A DNA stretch of 64,000 nucleotides from an uncultured Burkholderiales bacterium (GCA_903838355.1 CAILYC010000006.1:62001-126000), one strand, 5' to 3'; shown: positions 35,429 to 44,677, counted from the first letter of the stretch. Made by a program: numbers and translations. Notes: generated by a model from the sequence alone, not told the origin.

Positions 35429-37685
35429 CACGGTCGGGATTTAAAAATCCCAGGGGTGCATGGCCAAGATTTTTCTTTTGAGCCCGGCAGTTTTGGAGGG
35501 CCAGGACCAAGTCGTGGGCGTGTAGAGGTCTGATCAGGTGTGAGCGACGCCACAGTTGTTGAAAGTCTCCCATGGTGAGACCTTGTAGGCGTGACAAAAG
35601 CTTCAAATCTTGGTTTTCAAGGGGACCCAACTTGAAGGCAATCCGCAAGCGCTCGAGCAGCTGCTGGCTTTGCTCGAAGGTGAGACTGCCCAACTCAATG
35701 CTCATGTCGAATCGCCTCAAGGCGGCTTCGTCCAAGGCTTCAAAGCGATTGGTGGACACGATCAAGGTTTGCGAAAAACCATCCATTTGTGTCAGGAACT
35801 CGTTGACCATGGTCACTTGCCAGAGTGATTCATGGGCGTCTCGGGCGACCAAGAAACTGTCGATTTCATCGATGTGCAAAATGGCTTTTTGTTGAGTGGC
35901 TTGTCTGAATGCCAGCGCTATGTTTCTCTCGGTCTCACCGACAAAGGAGCCCATGAGTTCGGAGGCTTTTTTGTGAAGCGTTGGTCGCTGGAGATGGTGT
36001 GCTAGCCAATGGGCGAAGGCGGTTTTACCGGTTCCAGGTGGGCCAAAAACACACAAACGGGCATTGGGGTGTTGATGCAAATTGGCAGCGAGGATTTCGA
36101 CATCAAACTTGCAGTTGAAATAAGCCGGCTCGAACACCTCAAAGAGCATGGGCGCTGCCGCTCGGTGGGGGATGGGGGTGGTGCGGTCGATGACCAATTT
36201 GTCGTTGACCAATTCTATGGCGTGGTGTTGAGGGCGATGAAGTTCGCTTGGCGGGAGCGATCGCAAAACCTTGGCCACTTGGTCAATGAGGGCGGGACTG
36301 GTCTGAGGATGTTGGGCAATGTCTCGGATGACGTCGCGCGGCAGGGGCACAGAGAAAGCGTTTTTGAACAGGGCCATTTTTTGCTCAGTCGTGGGATAAG
36401 GCATCTCAAAGCTGATGTCAAAGCGGCGAATATAGGCCGGGTCAAACGATTCAACACTGTTGGCAATCCAAATCGTAGGGCAGGCATTGCTCTCAAGCAT
36501 GTGGTTGATCCATGACTTTTGGGGTGCGGTGTCATCCTTGTTGCCATATGCATTGCGTTCAGACGCGATGGGGGTGAACACTTCCTCGCACTCATCAAAG
36601 AGCAGCAAGGTGTGGGTGCCGGCAAATAGCTGCTGCGCAATGCGTTGGCTTCGAAGCCGCAAAATCGGCGACTGGGCGTGACCGTCAAGGGCACTCGCGC
36701 TCACTTGCATCATGCGCACTTGAAGGGCCTGGGCGAGCAAGAGGGCGAGTTGGGTTTTGCCTGTTCCAGGCGGGCCATAGATCAAGACATTGATGCCGAC
36801 TTTTTGACTCGCCAAGCACTGGGCGAGGTAAGTTTGGATGAGGGACACGCGGGCTTGGATGTGGTTGTAGTGTTCGTGGTTTAACTTGCTGGCAAGCACC
36901 GGACTGACGAATTGGCGCATCAACTCAAACGGATTTTGAAACTGCATCAACATTTGTTGCGCAAAAGAACGGGTTAAAAAATTCAGTCTCGACTCAATGG
37001 TTCCGCGTCCCTCTTGCTCGATGAGCAACAAGCCAGAGCGGACCAAATTCGATTCGGGACTCAAGCAGCGATCAATCTCTTGGATGGGCAGGCTCAAGAC
37101 GGCGGACAAATGTCGAGAAAGATGGTGGCTGGTGATGAAGTCCCCCACCAAATCCAGCGTTGTTTCAAAGAGGGATTCATTTTTGGTGAGAATGATGAAA
37201 GCCAAGACCCGTTGCTCAAGGGCCGTGAGTGCCAGCGTGGCGGCCAATAGCCCAAGATTGCCTTTGAGCGCAGGCGGGAGGTGGTCTAAAGGGTCGTGCC
37301 CCGTTTCCCAAAGCGACAAAACATGCTCAAGGTCTTGCTTGATGTGGACAAAGGATTTTTCGTGTCGATAGGCTTCGAAATTGTCAAAGCCCAAAAAATC
37401 AAAAATCTCTGTCAAGTTGTAATTGATTCGATCGTTGAGATAATTCAAGGCGGGCGTTCGCGCAAGTATGCGCAGGAGGTATATTTTTAAATTGTCGATG
37501 TAGAGTTGAGACTGATCGCTCAAGTTGGCGATGGATTTCTCGCTCGGTGCGGCAATGCACAGATAAGCCTGCCCGAACTCGGCCGCGGTCACAGGCGAGC
37601 TCACCGCCTGCTGGCTCAGGCTCAGGCTCAGATCTTTGAGTCTAAATTGTTCTCGACGCAACTGTTGTTTGAATGTAGAGCCCAT
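35391..37685 (-). CDS. Tandem AAA+ ATPase of unknown function
   Basis: A 764-residue protein with two AAA+ modules. The N-terminal 290 residues are helical and not recognised. Module 1 has Walker A GPPGTGKT (304-311), Walker B LLLFDECE (361-367) and an IRRFD arginine-finger region. Module 2 has Walker A GPPGTGKT (548-555), a pore-loop-like SFVGETERNI, Walker B HIDEID and LRRFD. Both sites look active. The pattern resembles the SpoVK/FtsH/Cdc48 side of AAA proteins, so it may unfold or remodel protein complexes. No protease domain or partner gene is nearby. It is flanked by 460 non-coding bases upstream. A TTGACA lies about 25 bases before the start, but no matching -10 is clear. Confidence 0.85.
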   Translation of the reverse strand: MGSTFKQQLRREQFRLKDLSLSLSQQAVSSPVTAAEFGQAYLCIAAPSEKSIANLSDQSQLYIDNLKIYLLRILARTPALNYLNDRINYNLTEIFDFLGFDNFEAYRHEKSFVHIKQDLEHVLSLWETGHDPLDHLPPALKGNLGLLAATLALTALEQRVLAFIILTKNESLFETTLDLVGDFITSHHLSRHLSAVLSLPIQEIDRCLSPESNLVRSGLLLIEQEGRGTIESRLNFLTRSFAQQMLMQFQNPFELMRQFVSPVLASKLNHEHYNHIQARVSLIQTYLAQCLASQKVGINVLIYGPPGTGKTQLALLLAQALQVRMMQVSASALDGHAQSPILRLRSQRIAQQLFAGTHTLLLFDECEEVFTPIASERNAYGNKDDTAPQKSWINHMLESNACPTIWIANSVESFDPAYIRRFDISFEMPYPTTEQKMALFKNAFSVPLPRDVIRDIAQHPQTSPALIDQVAKVLRSLPPSELHRPQHHAIELVNDKLVIDRTTPIPHRAAAPMLFEVFEPAYFNCKFDVEILAANLHQHPNARLCVFGPPGTGKTAFAHWLAHHLQRPTLHKKASELMGSFVGETERNIALAFRQATQQKAILHIDEIDSFLVARDAHESLWQVTMVNEFLTQMDGFSQTLIVSTNRFEALDEAALRRFDMSIELGSLTFEQSQQLLERLRIAFKLGPLENQDLKLLSRLQGLTMGDFQQLWRRSHLIRPLHAHDLVLALQNCRAQKKNLGHAPLGFLNPDRAIGAPLDTPVFS

Positions 37686-38148
37686 GTGTCAGACCCATAA
37701 AATACCTTGTCAATGCTGTGTGCGCACTCTCCATGACCGCATCACCAAGCACCTAGAATAGCGTAATTCTTAAGTCTGAGGGGCGCTATTTCGATAGGCA
37801 AGATTGTCCAATCCGCCTGGGTGCTATGTCACAAAAACCATCATATAAAAAAGCTTCTTTTTCTGCTTTTGTGATGATTTGTTTTTCGATATTTTGTTGG
37901 ATCTGCCTGTTTTGAAGTTGCCACGTTCAAAGACGCGGTGGCGTTAAAACAACGACGGGTTCGGACTTGCAATCCAGCGAGCCAAGCCGTTTTCAAAGGG
38001 GGTTAAGGGGTAGCAAAGGGGTAGGCAAAGTGGTAGGCAAAGGGACGCTACTCGAGTGGATGGACCTGGCGGGTGGCACCAGTTTTGGAGCAACACCCAA
38101 GGACTGACTGACCCCCTGCCCAAAGGGGGGCCATGCCAAGGCGTTCAG
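37686..38148. other. 463-base intergenic region upstream of the AAA+ gene
   Basis: No coding frame is supported. The part near 37835-37900 is A/T-rich and contains AAAAAAGCTTCTTTTT, an imperfect palindrome. The part near 38005-38045 has three imperfect copies of GGGGTAGCAAAG / GTAGGCAAAG. It should hold the AAA+ promoter. A small RNA cannot be excluded. Confidence 0.4.
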
Positions 38149-38757
38149 TTAAAGCGTTTCAACAAAGGACGAGCGAAGGCTTAATTTTTCATAAAGCTTG
38201 GTGAGCGCAGGATGAGACTCGCGCCAAAGAAGTTCTTCAAAGCGCAAATCCAAATAGCCCAAGGCGCAGCCGACCGCGATATCGGCCAGGCTCAAATGAA
38301 TGCCGGAACAAAAGACTTTGTCGCCCAGTCCTTTTTCCATGGCGACCAGACTCTTTTGCACCTTGGCCATTTGTCGATCGATCCAAGCTTGCGAGCGTTC
38401 GCTCTCAAGTCGCGAGGGCCAGCGTTTTTCTTGTCTTGCCAAAATGCTCGCATCGATCAAACCGTCGGCCAAGGCTTCCCAAGTTTTGACCTCGGCGCGC
38501 TCGCGACCCGTGCTGGGGATGAGCTTGCCCACAGGCGACAAGGTGTCCAAATACTCCACGATCACGCGCGAGTCAAACAAAGCTTCGCCGCCTTCCATGA
38601 TCAAGCAGGGGACTTGTCCCAAAGGGTTGGACTCAGAGATGGTGGTGGTCTCAGACCAGACCTCTTCGATGGTGAGGTGGTAGTCTAGTTTTTTTTCAGC
38701 CATCACAATGCGCACCTTGCGCACGAATGGACTGGTAAGGGATCCGATGAGTTTCAT
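38149..38757 (-). CDS. Glutathione S-transferase family protein (YibF-like)
   Basis: A 202-residue protein with an N-terminal thioredoxin-fold GST domain beginning MKLIGSLTSPFVRKVRIVMAEK. The glutathione-contact segment NPLGQVPCLIM comes next, and LFDSRVIVEYLD ends the first domain. The helical C-terminal domain contains LADIAVGCALGYLDLRF. The active residue is probably the Ser in TSPFVRKV. Substrates are unknown. The start was set to give the conserved first strand. It is divergent from purB across about 170 bases. Confidence 0.88.
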   Translation of the reverse strand: MKLIGSLTSPFVRKVRIVMAEKKLDYHLTIEEVWSETTTISESNPLGQVPCLIMEGGEALFDSRVIVEYLDTLSPVGKLIPSTGRERAEVKTWEALADGLIDASILARQEKRWPSRLESERSQAWIDRQMAKVQKSLVAMEKGLGDKVFCSGIHLSLADIAVGCALGYLDLRFEELLWRESHPALTKLYEKLSLRSSFVETL

Positions 38758-38928
38758 TGTTTTGTGTAAAAGCTTTGGCGCCATTCTATCGGGCTCTTCA
38801 ATTTTGGTGTTGTGTGTGAACGACGCATTGAGGGTTGAATCAAACCCGTATAAAAAGTGTTGAGGCTTGGGTTTTGGTGCGGCAAAACGTGAAAAAAACG
38901 CGTCCCATCACAGGCTTAGAATTGGGGG

Positions 38929-40362
38929 ATGAACACATCCACCATCAATGCCTTGTCCCCTTTGGACGGTCGCTATGCGAGCAAGCTCGAAGCTTTGCGA
39001 GTTGAACTCTCTGAGTTCGGCTATATGCGCCGTCGTGTACAGGTCGAAATCACTTGGCTTTTGGCACTGAGCCAAGCTGGGCTCAAGGAGTTGCCCCCGT
39101 TCACAAAACAAGCGCGCGACCATCTTTGGTCTTTGTTCAAAGGCTTTTCCATGGCCGATGCAGAGGCGATCAAAGTCATTGAGAAAACCACCAACCACGA
39201 TGTCAAAGCGGTGGAGTATTGGCTCAAAGCGCAATTGGCCAAGAACACCTTGGGGGTTGAGGGCCACAGCGCTATGCTTGCGGCCACGGAGTGGGTGCAT
39301 TTTTCATTGACCAGTGAAGACATCAACAACTGCAGCCACGCCCTCATGCTCAAGGCCGCCAGAGATGAGGTCTTGCAGCCAGCACTGTCTCGTGTGACGG
39401 GCTTGCTGCGGCAGATGGTGAAAGACTTTGCCCACATTCCCATGCTCTCCAGAACCCATGGACAAACCGCCTCACCCACCACCGTGGGCAAAGAGCTCGC
39501 CAACGTCTTGGTGCGCTGTGAGCGTGCGATGTCGAGGTTGATTCGAGTTGAGCTGCGCGCGAAGATGAATGGTGCCGTGGGCAACTACAACGCGCAGGTG
39601 GTGGCTTGTCCAGAGGTGAATTGGGAGCAGTTGGCCAAGCGTGTTGTTGAGGCTCCCGTGTTGGAGGGGGACGCCGTCGGTGAGTGCGTCGGACTGGGCC
39701 TTCATTTCCAGGCCTACAGCACCCAAATTGAGCCACACGACACCATGGCCGAAGTGTTCGATGCGATTGCGCATTTGAATGTCATCTTGATCGATTACTG
39801 CCGCGATGTGTGGGGCTACATTTCTTTGGGGTATTTCAAACAACGGCTCAAAGAGGGCGAAATTGGCTCCTCGACCATGCCCCACAAGGTCAACCCGATT
39901 GATTTTGAAAACGCCGAGGGCAATTTGGGGCTGTCCAATGCACTCTTGCGCCACATGAGCGACAAGCTGCCCATCTCGCGGTTCCAGCGCGACTTGACCG
40001 ACAGCACGGTCATTCGAAATGTGGGCGTTGCCTTGGGGCATGCCTTGCTGGCTTACCAGTCCTTGGCCACTGGGCTGCAAAAGTTAGAGATCAATGAAGC
40101 GCGCCTGGCCGAGGACTTGGAGGCGGCTTGGGAGGTCTTGGCCGAGCCCATTCAAACGGTGATGCGCCGCTATGGCTTGAGTGGTGCCTATGAGCACCTC
40201 AAAGAGCACACCCGAGGTAAAAAAGTCACGCAACAAGACCTGCAGGGTTTGATTGCGCAGTTGTCCATTCCCCAAGAGGCCAAAGAACGACTGCTCGCCT
40301 TGTCGCCGCAAAGCTACATTGGCTTGGCCGAGCAGTTGGCACTGGCTGCGCTAAAGTCTTGA
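38929..40362 (+). CDS. purB: Adenylosuccinate lyase
   Basis: A 477-residue enzyme of the fumarase/aspartase superfamily that splits SAICAR and adenylosuccinate in purine synthesis. The signature GSSTMPHKVNPIDFENAEG is complete with the flexible catalytic loop, and TSEDINNCSHALML, MLSRTHGQTASPTT and FQRDLTDSTVIRN are also present. Length is a little above the E. coli enzyme (456). It is transcribed alone. Its last 12 bases overlap the end of a convergent gene. Confidence 0.97.
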   Translation: MNTSTINALSPLDGRYASKLEALRVELSEFGYMRRRVQVEITWLLALSQAGLKELPPFTKQARDHLWSLFKGFSMADAEAIKVIEKTTNHDVKAVEYWLKAQLAKNTLGVEGHSAMLAATEWVHFSLTSEDINNCSHALMLKAARDEVLQPALSRVTGLLRQMVKDFAHIPMLSRTHGQTASPTTVGKELANVLVRCERAMSRLIRVELRAKMNGAVGNYNAQVVACPEVNWEQLAKRVVEAPVLEGDAVGECVGLGLHFQAYSTQIEPHDTMAEVFDAIAHLNVILIDYCRDVWGYISLGYFKQRLKEGEIGSSTMPHKVNPIDFENAEGNLGLSNALLRHMSDKLPISRFQRDLTDSTVIRNVGVALGHALLAYQSLATGLQKLEINEARLAEDLEAAWEVLAEPIQTVMRRYGLSGAYEHLKEHTRGKKVTQQDLQGLIAQLSIPQEAKERLLALSPQSYIGLAEQLALAALKS

Positions 40363-40842
40363 AGGTCCAAGGGGATTGAAAGGGTTGTTGACCGTGCCGA
40401 TGTCTGTGCTGATATCTGTGCTGATGTGTGCGGGCATCTTCTCCCTGACCCTTTCCGCATAGCGGTTAAAACGCCACGCGCTTTGCTCCAAGGTGATGCG
40501 CCGCCATGAGCTTCTTTTTTGCGCGGGACTCATCTCGGTCCAATGTTGGACCTCTTCGAAGCTGCGCCCGCACCCTTTGCAAAACGCATCCCCCTGAGAG
40601 GTTGAGCAAATCGCAATACACGGCGTGTCGGGCGTTTGATCGTACCAAGCGAGCCATGCCGCGTAGGCCTTGGCCGGAAAGCCCTCGGTGCTCACCGAGT
40701 CTTCGTGGTAATGAATCATCAAGGCATAAACGCTGGCCAAGGCACGAACGGGAGCACACAACTCAACCCCGTCGGGACTGGGGCTGATTTGGCGCCAATA
40801 ATTGATGGCGGCCTCGATGTCGGTGATGTGGATGCTTTGCAT
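40351..40842 (-). CDS. DUF3717-DUF1289 fusion protein
   Basis: A 163-residue protein. The N-terminal part ITDIEAAINYWRQISPSPDGVEL to MIHYHE fits DUF3717. After a linker the C-terminal part TPCIAICSTSQGDAFCKGCGRSFEEVQHW fits DUF1289, with four cysteines in a C-x3-C-x8-C-x2-C pattern that suggests a metal or Fe-S site. Function is unknown. The fusion appears common in this bacterial group (recalled, not checked). The repeated ISTD at the C-terminus is low-complexity. Its stop codon lies inside the purB 3' end. Start at 40842 gives MQSIHITD. Confidence 0.82.
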   Translation of the reverse strand: MQSIHITDIEAAINYWRQISPSPDGVELCAPVRALASVYALMIHYHEDSVSTEGFPAKAYAAWLAWYDQTPDTPCIAICSTSQGDAFCKGCGRSFEEVQHWTEMSPAQKRSSWRRITLEQSAWRFNRYAERVREKMPAHISTDISTDIGTVNNPFNPLGPSRL

Positions 40843-40982
40843 GGGTCTTGCATCATAGTCGCTTGCAAGCACTTTGTCTTGCCGTGCAAAAGGCGAGGGG
40901 TGGAGGCGCAACTCACCCGACTTCAAGGCCACCGAGCGTGCCTGCGCGCTATGATGCCTGCATCTGCAAAAAGGCGTCGAAC

Positions 40983-41342
40983 ATGAAAATGCTGCTGAAA
41001 TGGATTTTAAATGCGTTGGCCCTGATGGCCCTGTGTCAGCTCGACTCAGGCTTGTGGCTCAATGGCTTGGGCGCTGCGTTGCTGGCGGCTTTTGCCATTG
41101 GCTTTCTGAACTTGTTGGTGCGACCGGTCTTGGTCGTTCTCACCTTGCCCATCACGTTCTTGAGCTTGGGCTTGTTTCTTTTTGTGATCAATGCCTGGAT
41201 GTTTTGGTGGGCCTCGGCGCTCATTCAGGGCTTTGAAATCGACCATTTTTCTGACGCTTTGCTCGGCTCCTTGCTCTACAGCGTGTGGGGACTGGTTCTT
41301 GACTCAGCGCTCGAGCGCTTGTTCGCGCCGCGCGGCCAATAG
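40983..41342 (+). CDS. Small four-helix membrane protein (phage_holin_4_2 / YvlD-like)
   Basis: A 119-residue, strongly hydrophobic protein with about four membrane helices. The conserved block AIGFLNLLVRPVLVVLTLPITFLSLGLFLFVINAWM matches the family once called phage holin 4 superfamily or DUF360. Despite the name it is a chromosomal housekeeping-type protein; no phage genes are near. Its function is unknown, possibly envelope stress related as for YvlD. The final 39 bases overlap the 3' end of the convergent protease gene. Confidence 0.84.
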   Translation: MKMLLKWILNALALMALCQLDSGLWLNGLGAALLAAFAIGFLNLLVRPVLVVLTLPITFLSLGLFLFVINAWMFWWASALIQGFEIDHFSDALLGSLLYSVWGLVLDSALERLFAPRGQ

Positions 41343-43016
41343 TTCTCGCAAGCGGGTATCGATGATGGAGGCCTCCATCTCTTGAGCTCGCGTCAAGCCA
41401 GTCCCTTGGGCCAGTTGTTTGGCCAAATTTTGCGCGGCAACCATTCGGTCGACGGCCGCATTGACATCAAACTTGACAGCATAGGACTCGGCCAATGAAC
41501 GGGTTGAGCCCAGTGCGTCAAGATTGGCCCGTTGCGCTTGGGACAAGAGCTCCCAAGCCTGCGCGTCTTGCGCATGCAAGACCACCCAGGCATGCAAATC
41601 GCGCTCGCTCTGAGCGGACAGGCTCAAGGCGCTCGAGCGTGGCGGCGCGTTGACGCCGACAGGTGTTGCCGCGATTTGAAGTCGCGCTTGGCATAGGAGC
41701 AGCAAACGCGCGCGCGTGTGGCCCAAGGGTTCAAGCAACGCCATGGCTTCCTCGGGGGCCTTGCTCAGCATGGCGACCTCGGCCTTCAAGAGCGCCAGGT
41801 CGTTGAGTGCGGGATCGTTGGGCGAGCTCAGCACCCAAGACTGCAGGCTTTGCAAGAAGCGGCGTGAAGTCTGAAAGTCGCTCAAGGTGGCACTGGCCAA
41901 GACCCCGGCATAAAGCGCCCCAATGCGCGAGCCCAGAGGGTCTTTTGTGTGCAGCAACGCTTGCTCGGCCACTTGCACGTGCAAGCGCAAAGCCTCGTGC
42001 TGCGAGCGGGTGAGCACGCGCGCGCGCGCGGACATCATGAGGTGAGACCAGTTTGCGCTTGAGGCGTTGATGGTGGCCAACGATGATTCGCTGCCCATGT
42101 TTCTGGCTTGCATGTCGGCAATGCGCTCGCTCGTGAGTGGGTGAGAGCGCAAATAGGGATACTGGCCGTTGTCGTTAAATCGGGAGCCTTGCTGCAGTTT
42201 TAAAAACATGCTGGCAAAGCCCGCACCTTCAAAGCCGGCTTGCGTCATGACGCCGTAGCCCACCCGGTCGGCTTCTCGCTCCATGTCGCGGGAAAAATTG
42301 AGTTGGGTTTGTGCGGTCACAGCTTGCCCGCCCACCATCAAAGCGCTGGCGGCATTGGGGCTTTTGCTCGCGGCCAAGACGCCCAAAAGCATGGCCCCAA
42401 TGAGCAGGGGTGTTTGCTGCGACTGTTTGGCAAACAGCCGCGACAAATGGCGTTGGGTAATGTGGCTGAGCTCATGCGCGAGCACCGAGGCCAACTCGTC
42501 TTGGTTGGAGACCACGCCGATGAGACCGAGGTGAACGCCCATGTAGCCGCCGGGCAGGGCAAAGGCATTGATGCTGGGGTCTTTGATGAGGAGGACTTGC
42601 CAGGCAAAGCGCTGCAGCATGTCGCTTGACAACTCGCCGCGCAGACTGGCGGCTTGGATCAAGGGCCGCCAAGTGGCTTGGATGTAGTCAAGCAAAACCG
42701 GGTCTTCGACGTAGTCGGGGTCGCGAAAAATCTCCTTCACCACCGACTCGCCGATGTGTTTTTCTTCGCCCAAGCCCATCTCGGCACCGTCACCCAGGCT
42801 GGGGAGTTGCTCGTCTAGGCGCAACTTGCCTGGGCTTGGGAGCCGTCGGCCTGAAGTTGGGGATGCGCTTGGGGGGTCATCCGTGCCTTGAGGCCAGCAA
42901 ACGCTCGTGACGAGCAGACCCATCAACGCGAAGAGGGCAAGCGCGCGCATCGACCAAGTTGGCGCAGCAGTGGGTGAGGCTCGGCGTGGCGTGGCCATGG
43001 GTGTCAAATCATTCAT
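41304..43016 (-). CDS. bepA: M48-family metalloprotease with TPR-like tail (BepA-like)
   Basis: A 570-residue exported protein. An N-terminal hydrophobic segment (ALALFALMGLLVTSV) forms a signal peptide, and the peptidase domain has the zinc motif LAHELSHITQRH with the third ligand in MEREADRVGY. The C-terminal 250 residues are helical and Ala/Leu-rich, as in the TPR domain of BepA/YfgC. E. coli BepA helps assemble or degrade outer-membrane proteins such as LptD. The gene is monocistronic by its surroundings and overlaps the small membrane protein gene at the 3' end. Confidence 0.88.
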   Translation of the reverse strand: MNDLTPMATPRRASPTAAPTWSMRALALFALMGLLVTSVCWPQGTDDPPSASPTSGRRLPSPGKLRLDEQLPSLGDGAEMGLGEEKHIGESVVKEIFRDPDYVEDPVLLDYIQATWRPLIQAASLRGELSSDMLQRFAWQVLLIKDPSINAFALPGGYMGVHLGLIGVVSNQDELASVLAHELSHITQRHLSRLFAKQSQQTPLLIGAMLLGVLAASKSPNAASALMVGGQAVTAQTQLNFSRDMEREADRVGYGVMTQAGFEGAGFASMFLKLQQGSRFNDNGQYPYLRSHPLTSERIADMQARNMGSESSLATINASSANWSHLMMSARARVLTRSQHEALRLHVQVAEQALLHTKDPLGSRIGALYAGVLASATLSDFQTSRRFLQSLQSWVLSSPNDPALNDLALLKAEVAMLSKAPEEAMALLEPLGHTRARLLLLCQARLQIAATPVGVNAPPRSSALSLSAQSERDLHAWVVLHAQDAQAWELLSQAQRANLDALGSTRSLAESYAVKFDVNAAVDRMVAAQNLAKQLAQGTGLTRAQEMEASIIDTRLRELLAARREQALER

Positions 43017-43159
43017 GGGTTGATCAAGGCTCGATCAATGCTTGATCAAGTCGCTTGAGAGAGGGCTCTCGAGCACATTGTCCATCTGGGCCATCGAGAG
43101 CAACAGACAACGTTATGATCGCACATTTATGTTAACGTTTTTGCACGAGGATACCCCCC

Positions 43160-43663
43160 ATGTCACTGACCCATTTTGATGACCAAGGACAAGCCCACAT
43201 GGTCGACGTGCATGCCAAAGAGTCCTCCCACCGTGTGGCCATTGCGGGGGGCTTCATTGGCATGAGCGAATCCACCTTGTCTTTGATTCGCCAAGGCAAC
43301 GCCAAAAAAGGCGATGTCTTGGGCATTGCACGCATTGCTGGTATTCAAGCGACCAAACGCACGAGTGACTTGATCCCCCTGTGCCACCCGCTTGCCCTCA
43401 CCCGGGTGGCCTTGGAGTGGCACGCGGTGGAGGAGCCCCAAATGCACCGCTTTGGTCTTGAGTGTCGCGTCACCGCTGAAACGGTGGGGTCCACTGGGGT
43501 CGAGATGGAGGCACTCACGGGCGTGCAAATTGCTCTCTTGACGGTTTATGACATGTGCAAAGCGGTGGACCGTGGCATGGTGATGACCGATGTGCACTTG
43601 CTAGAAAAAAAGGGCGGACACTCGGGTCACTATGTGGCGCCTGAGCTCAATCCCAAGGCTTAA
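43160..43663 (+). CDS. moaC: Cyclic pyranopterin monophosphate synthase
   Basis: A 167-residue enzyme of molybdenum cofactor synthesis that works after MoaA. Motifs are clear: [27 protein letters not shown] and [23 protein letters not shown] with the catalytic lysine near [16 protein letters not shown]. Length is normal. No other moa, moe or mog gene is in the window, though a molybdenum enzyme subunit lies at 56.7-59.1 kb. Four spaced ACAAAG repeats follow the stop codon. Confidence 0.96.
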   Translation: MSLTHFDDQGQAHMVDVHAKESSHRVAIAGGFIGMSESTLSLIRQGNAKKGDVLGIARIAGIQATKRTSDLIPLCHPLALTRVALEWHAVEEPQMHRFGLECRVTAETVGSTGVEMEALTGVQIALLTVYDMCKAVDRGMVMTDVHLLEKKGGHSGHYVAPELNPKA

Positions 43664-43723
43664 ATTCGCAAAGCCACAAAGCCCACAAAGACCACAAAGC
43701 CAATCAAGTATTGGGCACAATCC

Positions 43724-43748
43724 AAAAGGGCCTCATGAAGAGGCCCTT
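43724..43748 (-). terminator. Rho-independent terminator after terC
   Basis: A nine-base-pair stem AAGGGCCTC/GAGGCCCTT with loop ATGAA lies between convergent moaC and terC. On the minus strand it is followed by TTTT, so it mainly ends the terC transcript. It may also act on moaC. Confidence 0.8.
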
Positions 43749-43779
43749 GGGTGAAAGTGAAGTGCGACTGGGGTGTGCT

Positions 43780-44490
43780 TTACTCGCCGTGCTCTTCTGA
43801 GTGCGCTTTGGCCTCACCCTTGTTTTTAAAATAGTTGCCCAGCACCACCACGCCAATGGCGCACAAGGCCGGTACACCGTACTCGAGCAAGGCGTTGTCC
43901 AAAACCATCGGTTTGATGGCCGCATCGTTGAGCAAGGCCTCTCCACCGACCCAGCCAATCAAGGCCGCGCCCAGAGTCACCAAGATGGGGAAACGCGTCA
44001 TGACGGTGATCATGAGGCTGGAGCTAAAGACCACCACGGGAATGCTGATGGCCAGGCCTAAAATGAGGAGGGTCATCTCGCCTTTGGCCGCTGCGGCCAC
44101 GCCGATCACATTGTCCAAGCTCATCACCAAGTCGGCAATTAAAATGGTGCGAATGGCGGCCATGAGGCTGGAGTGCTGTTGCTCTTGGCCGTCATCGCCG
44201 TCTTCTTCGGCCAACAACTTCACGCCGATCCACAGCAGCAGTGCACCACCCACAAGTTGCAAGTAAGGCAAGGCCATCAATTGGGCCGCCACAATGGTGA
44301 GGACCACCAACAAGATCACCGCGGCCCCTGAGCCCCAAATGATGGCGAGCTTTCTTTCGCGCGGTGGCAAGCTTCGGGCGGCCAGGGCAATGACCACGGC
44401 GTTGTCGCCAGACAAAATGACGTTGATCCAAATGATCTTGAACAGATTGATCCAAAAATCGGCAGTTTGTGCTTGTGCAATGAAATCCAT
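43780..44490 (-). CDS. TerC-family integral membrane protein (YjbE-type)
   Basis: A 236-residue protein with seven or so membrane helices. The block WINVILSGDNAVVIALAAR near the start and LIADLVMSLDNVIGVAAAAKGE are the two DN-containing motifs of TerC/YjbE, thought to bind metal ions. Members are linked to tellurite resistance and, for Alx/YoaB/MeeF types, to manganese export during secretion. A His/Glu/Asp-rich loop separates the halves and the C-terminus is acidic. I looked upstream for a manganese (yybP-ykoY) riboswitch and did not see one. Start 44490 gives MDFIAQ. Confidence 0.9.
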   Translation of the reverse strand: MDFIAQAQTADFWINLFKIIWINVILSGDNAVVIALAARSLPPRERKLAIIWGSGAAVILLVVLTIVAAQLMALPYLQLVGGALLLWIGVKLLAEEDGDDGQEQQHSSLMAAIRTILIADLVMSLDNVIGVAAAAKGEMTLLILGLAISIPVVVFSSSLMITVMTRFPILVTLGAALIGWVGGEALLNDAAIKPMVLDNALLEYGVPALCAIGVVVLGNYFKNKGEAKAHSEEHGE

Positions 44491-44641
44491 GGTCTTGATC
44501 TTTATTGATGAGTTGTCGATACGACAGGGCAAGGTGTATAGAGTGTAAGCGCCAAAAAATTAGTGGTTTACCCTGGTCTGACCCTGTGGAGAGCTTTCGC
44601 AATTGCGCCCAGGGCTGGAGGCAAAAAACCTTTCCATCCAG

Positions 44642-44673
44642 GCGCTTGTTGCGGCCTTGGCGGCAACAAGCGC
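44642..44673 (-). terminator. Strong hairpin after sucD
   Basis: An 11-base-pair perfect stem GCGCTTGTTGC/GCAACAAGCGC with a ten-base loop begins five bases after the sucD stop codon. The T tract on the minus strand comes only after about 13 more bases, so it may be a 3'-end-protecting stem rather than a classic terminator. Confidence 0.65.
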
Positions 44674-44677
44674 GGGT

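Noticed and set aside
40983-41342. Prophage remnant suggested by the phage-holin family name
   Set aside because: The protein belongs to a chromosomal membrane family; no integrase, capsid, lysis or att-like sequence is nearby.
44491-44602. Manganese (yybP-ykoY) riboswitch upstream of terC
   Set aside because: The leader is only about 110 bases and I could not find the conserved paired loops of that riboswitch.
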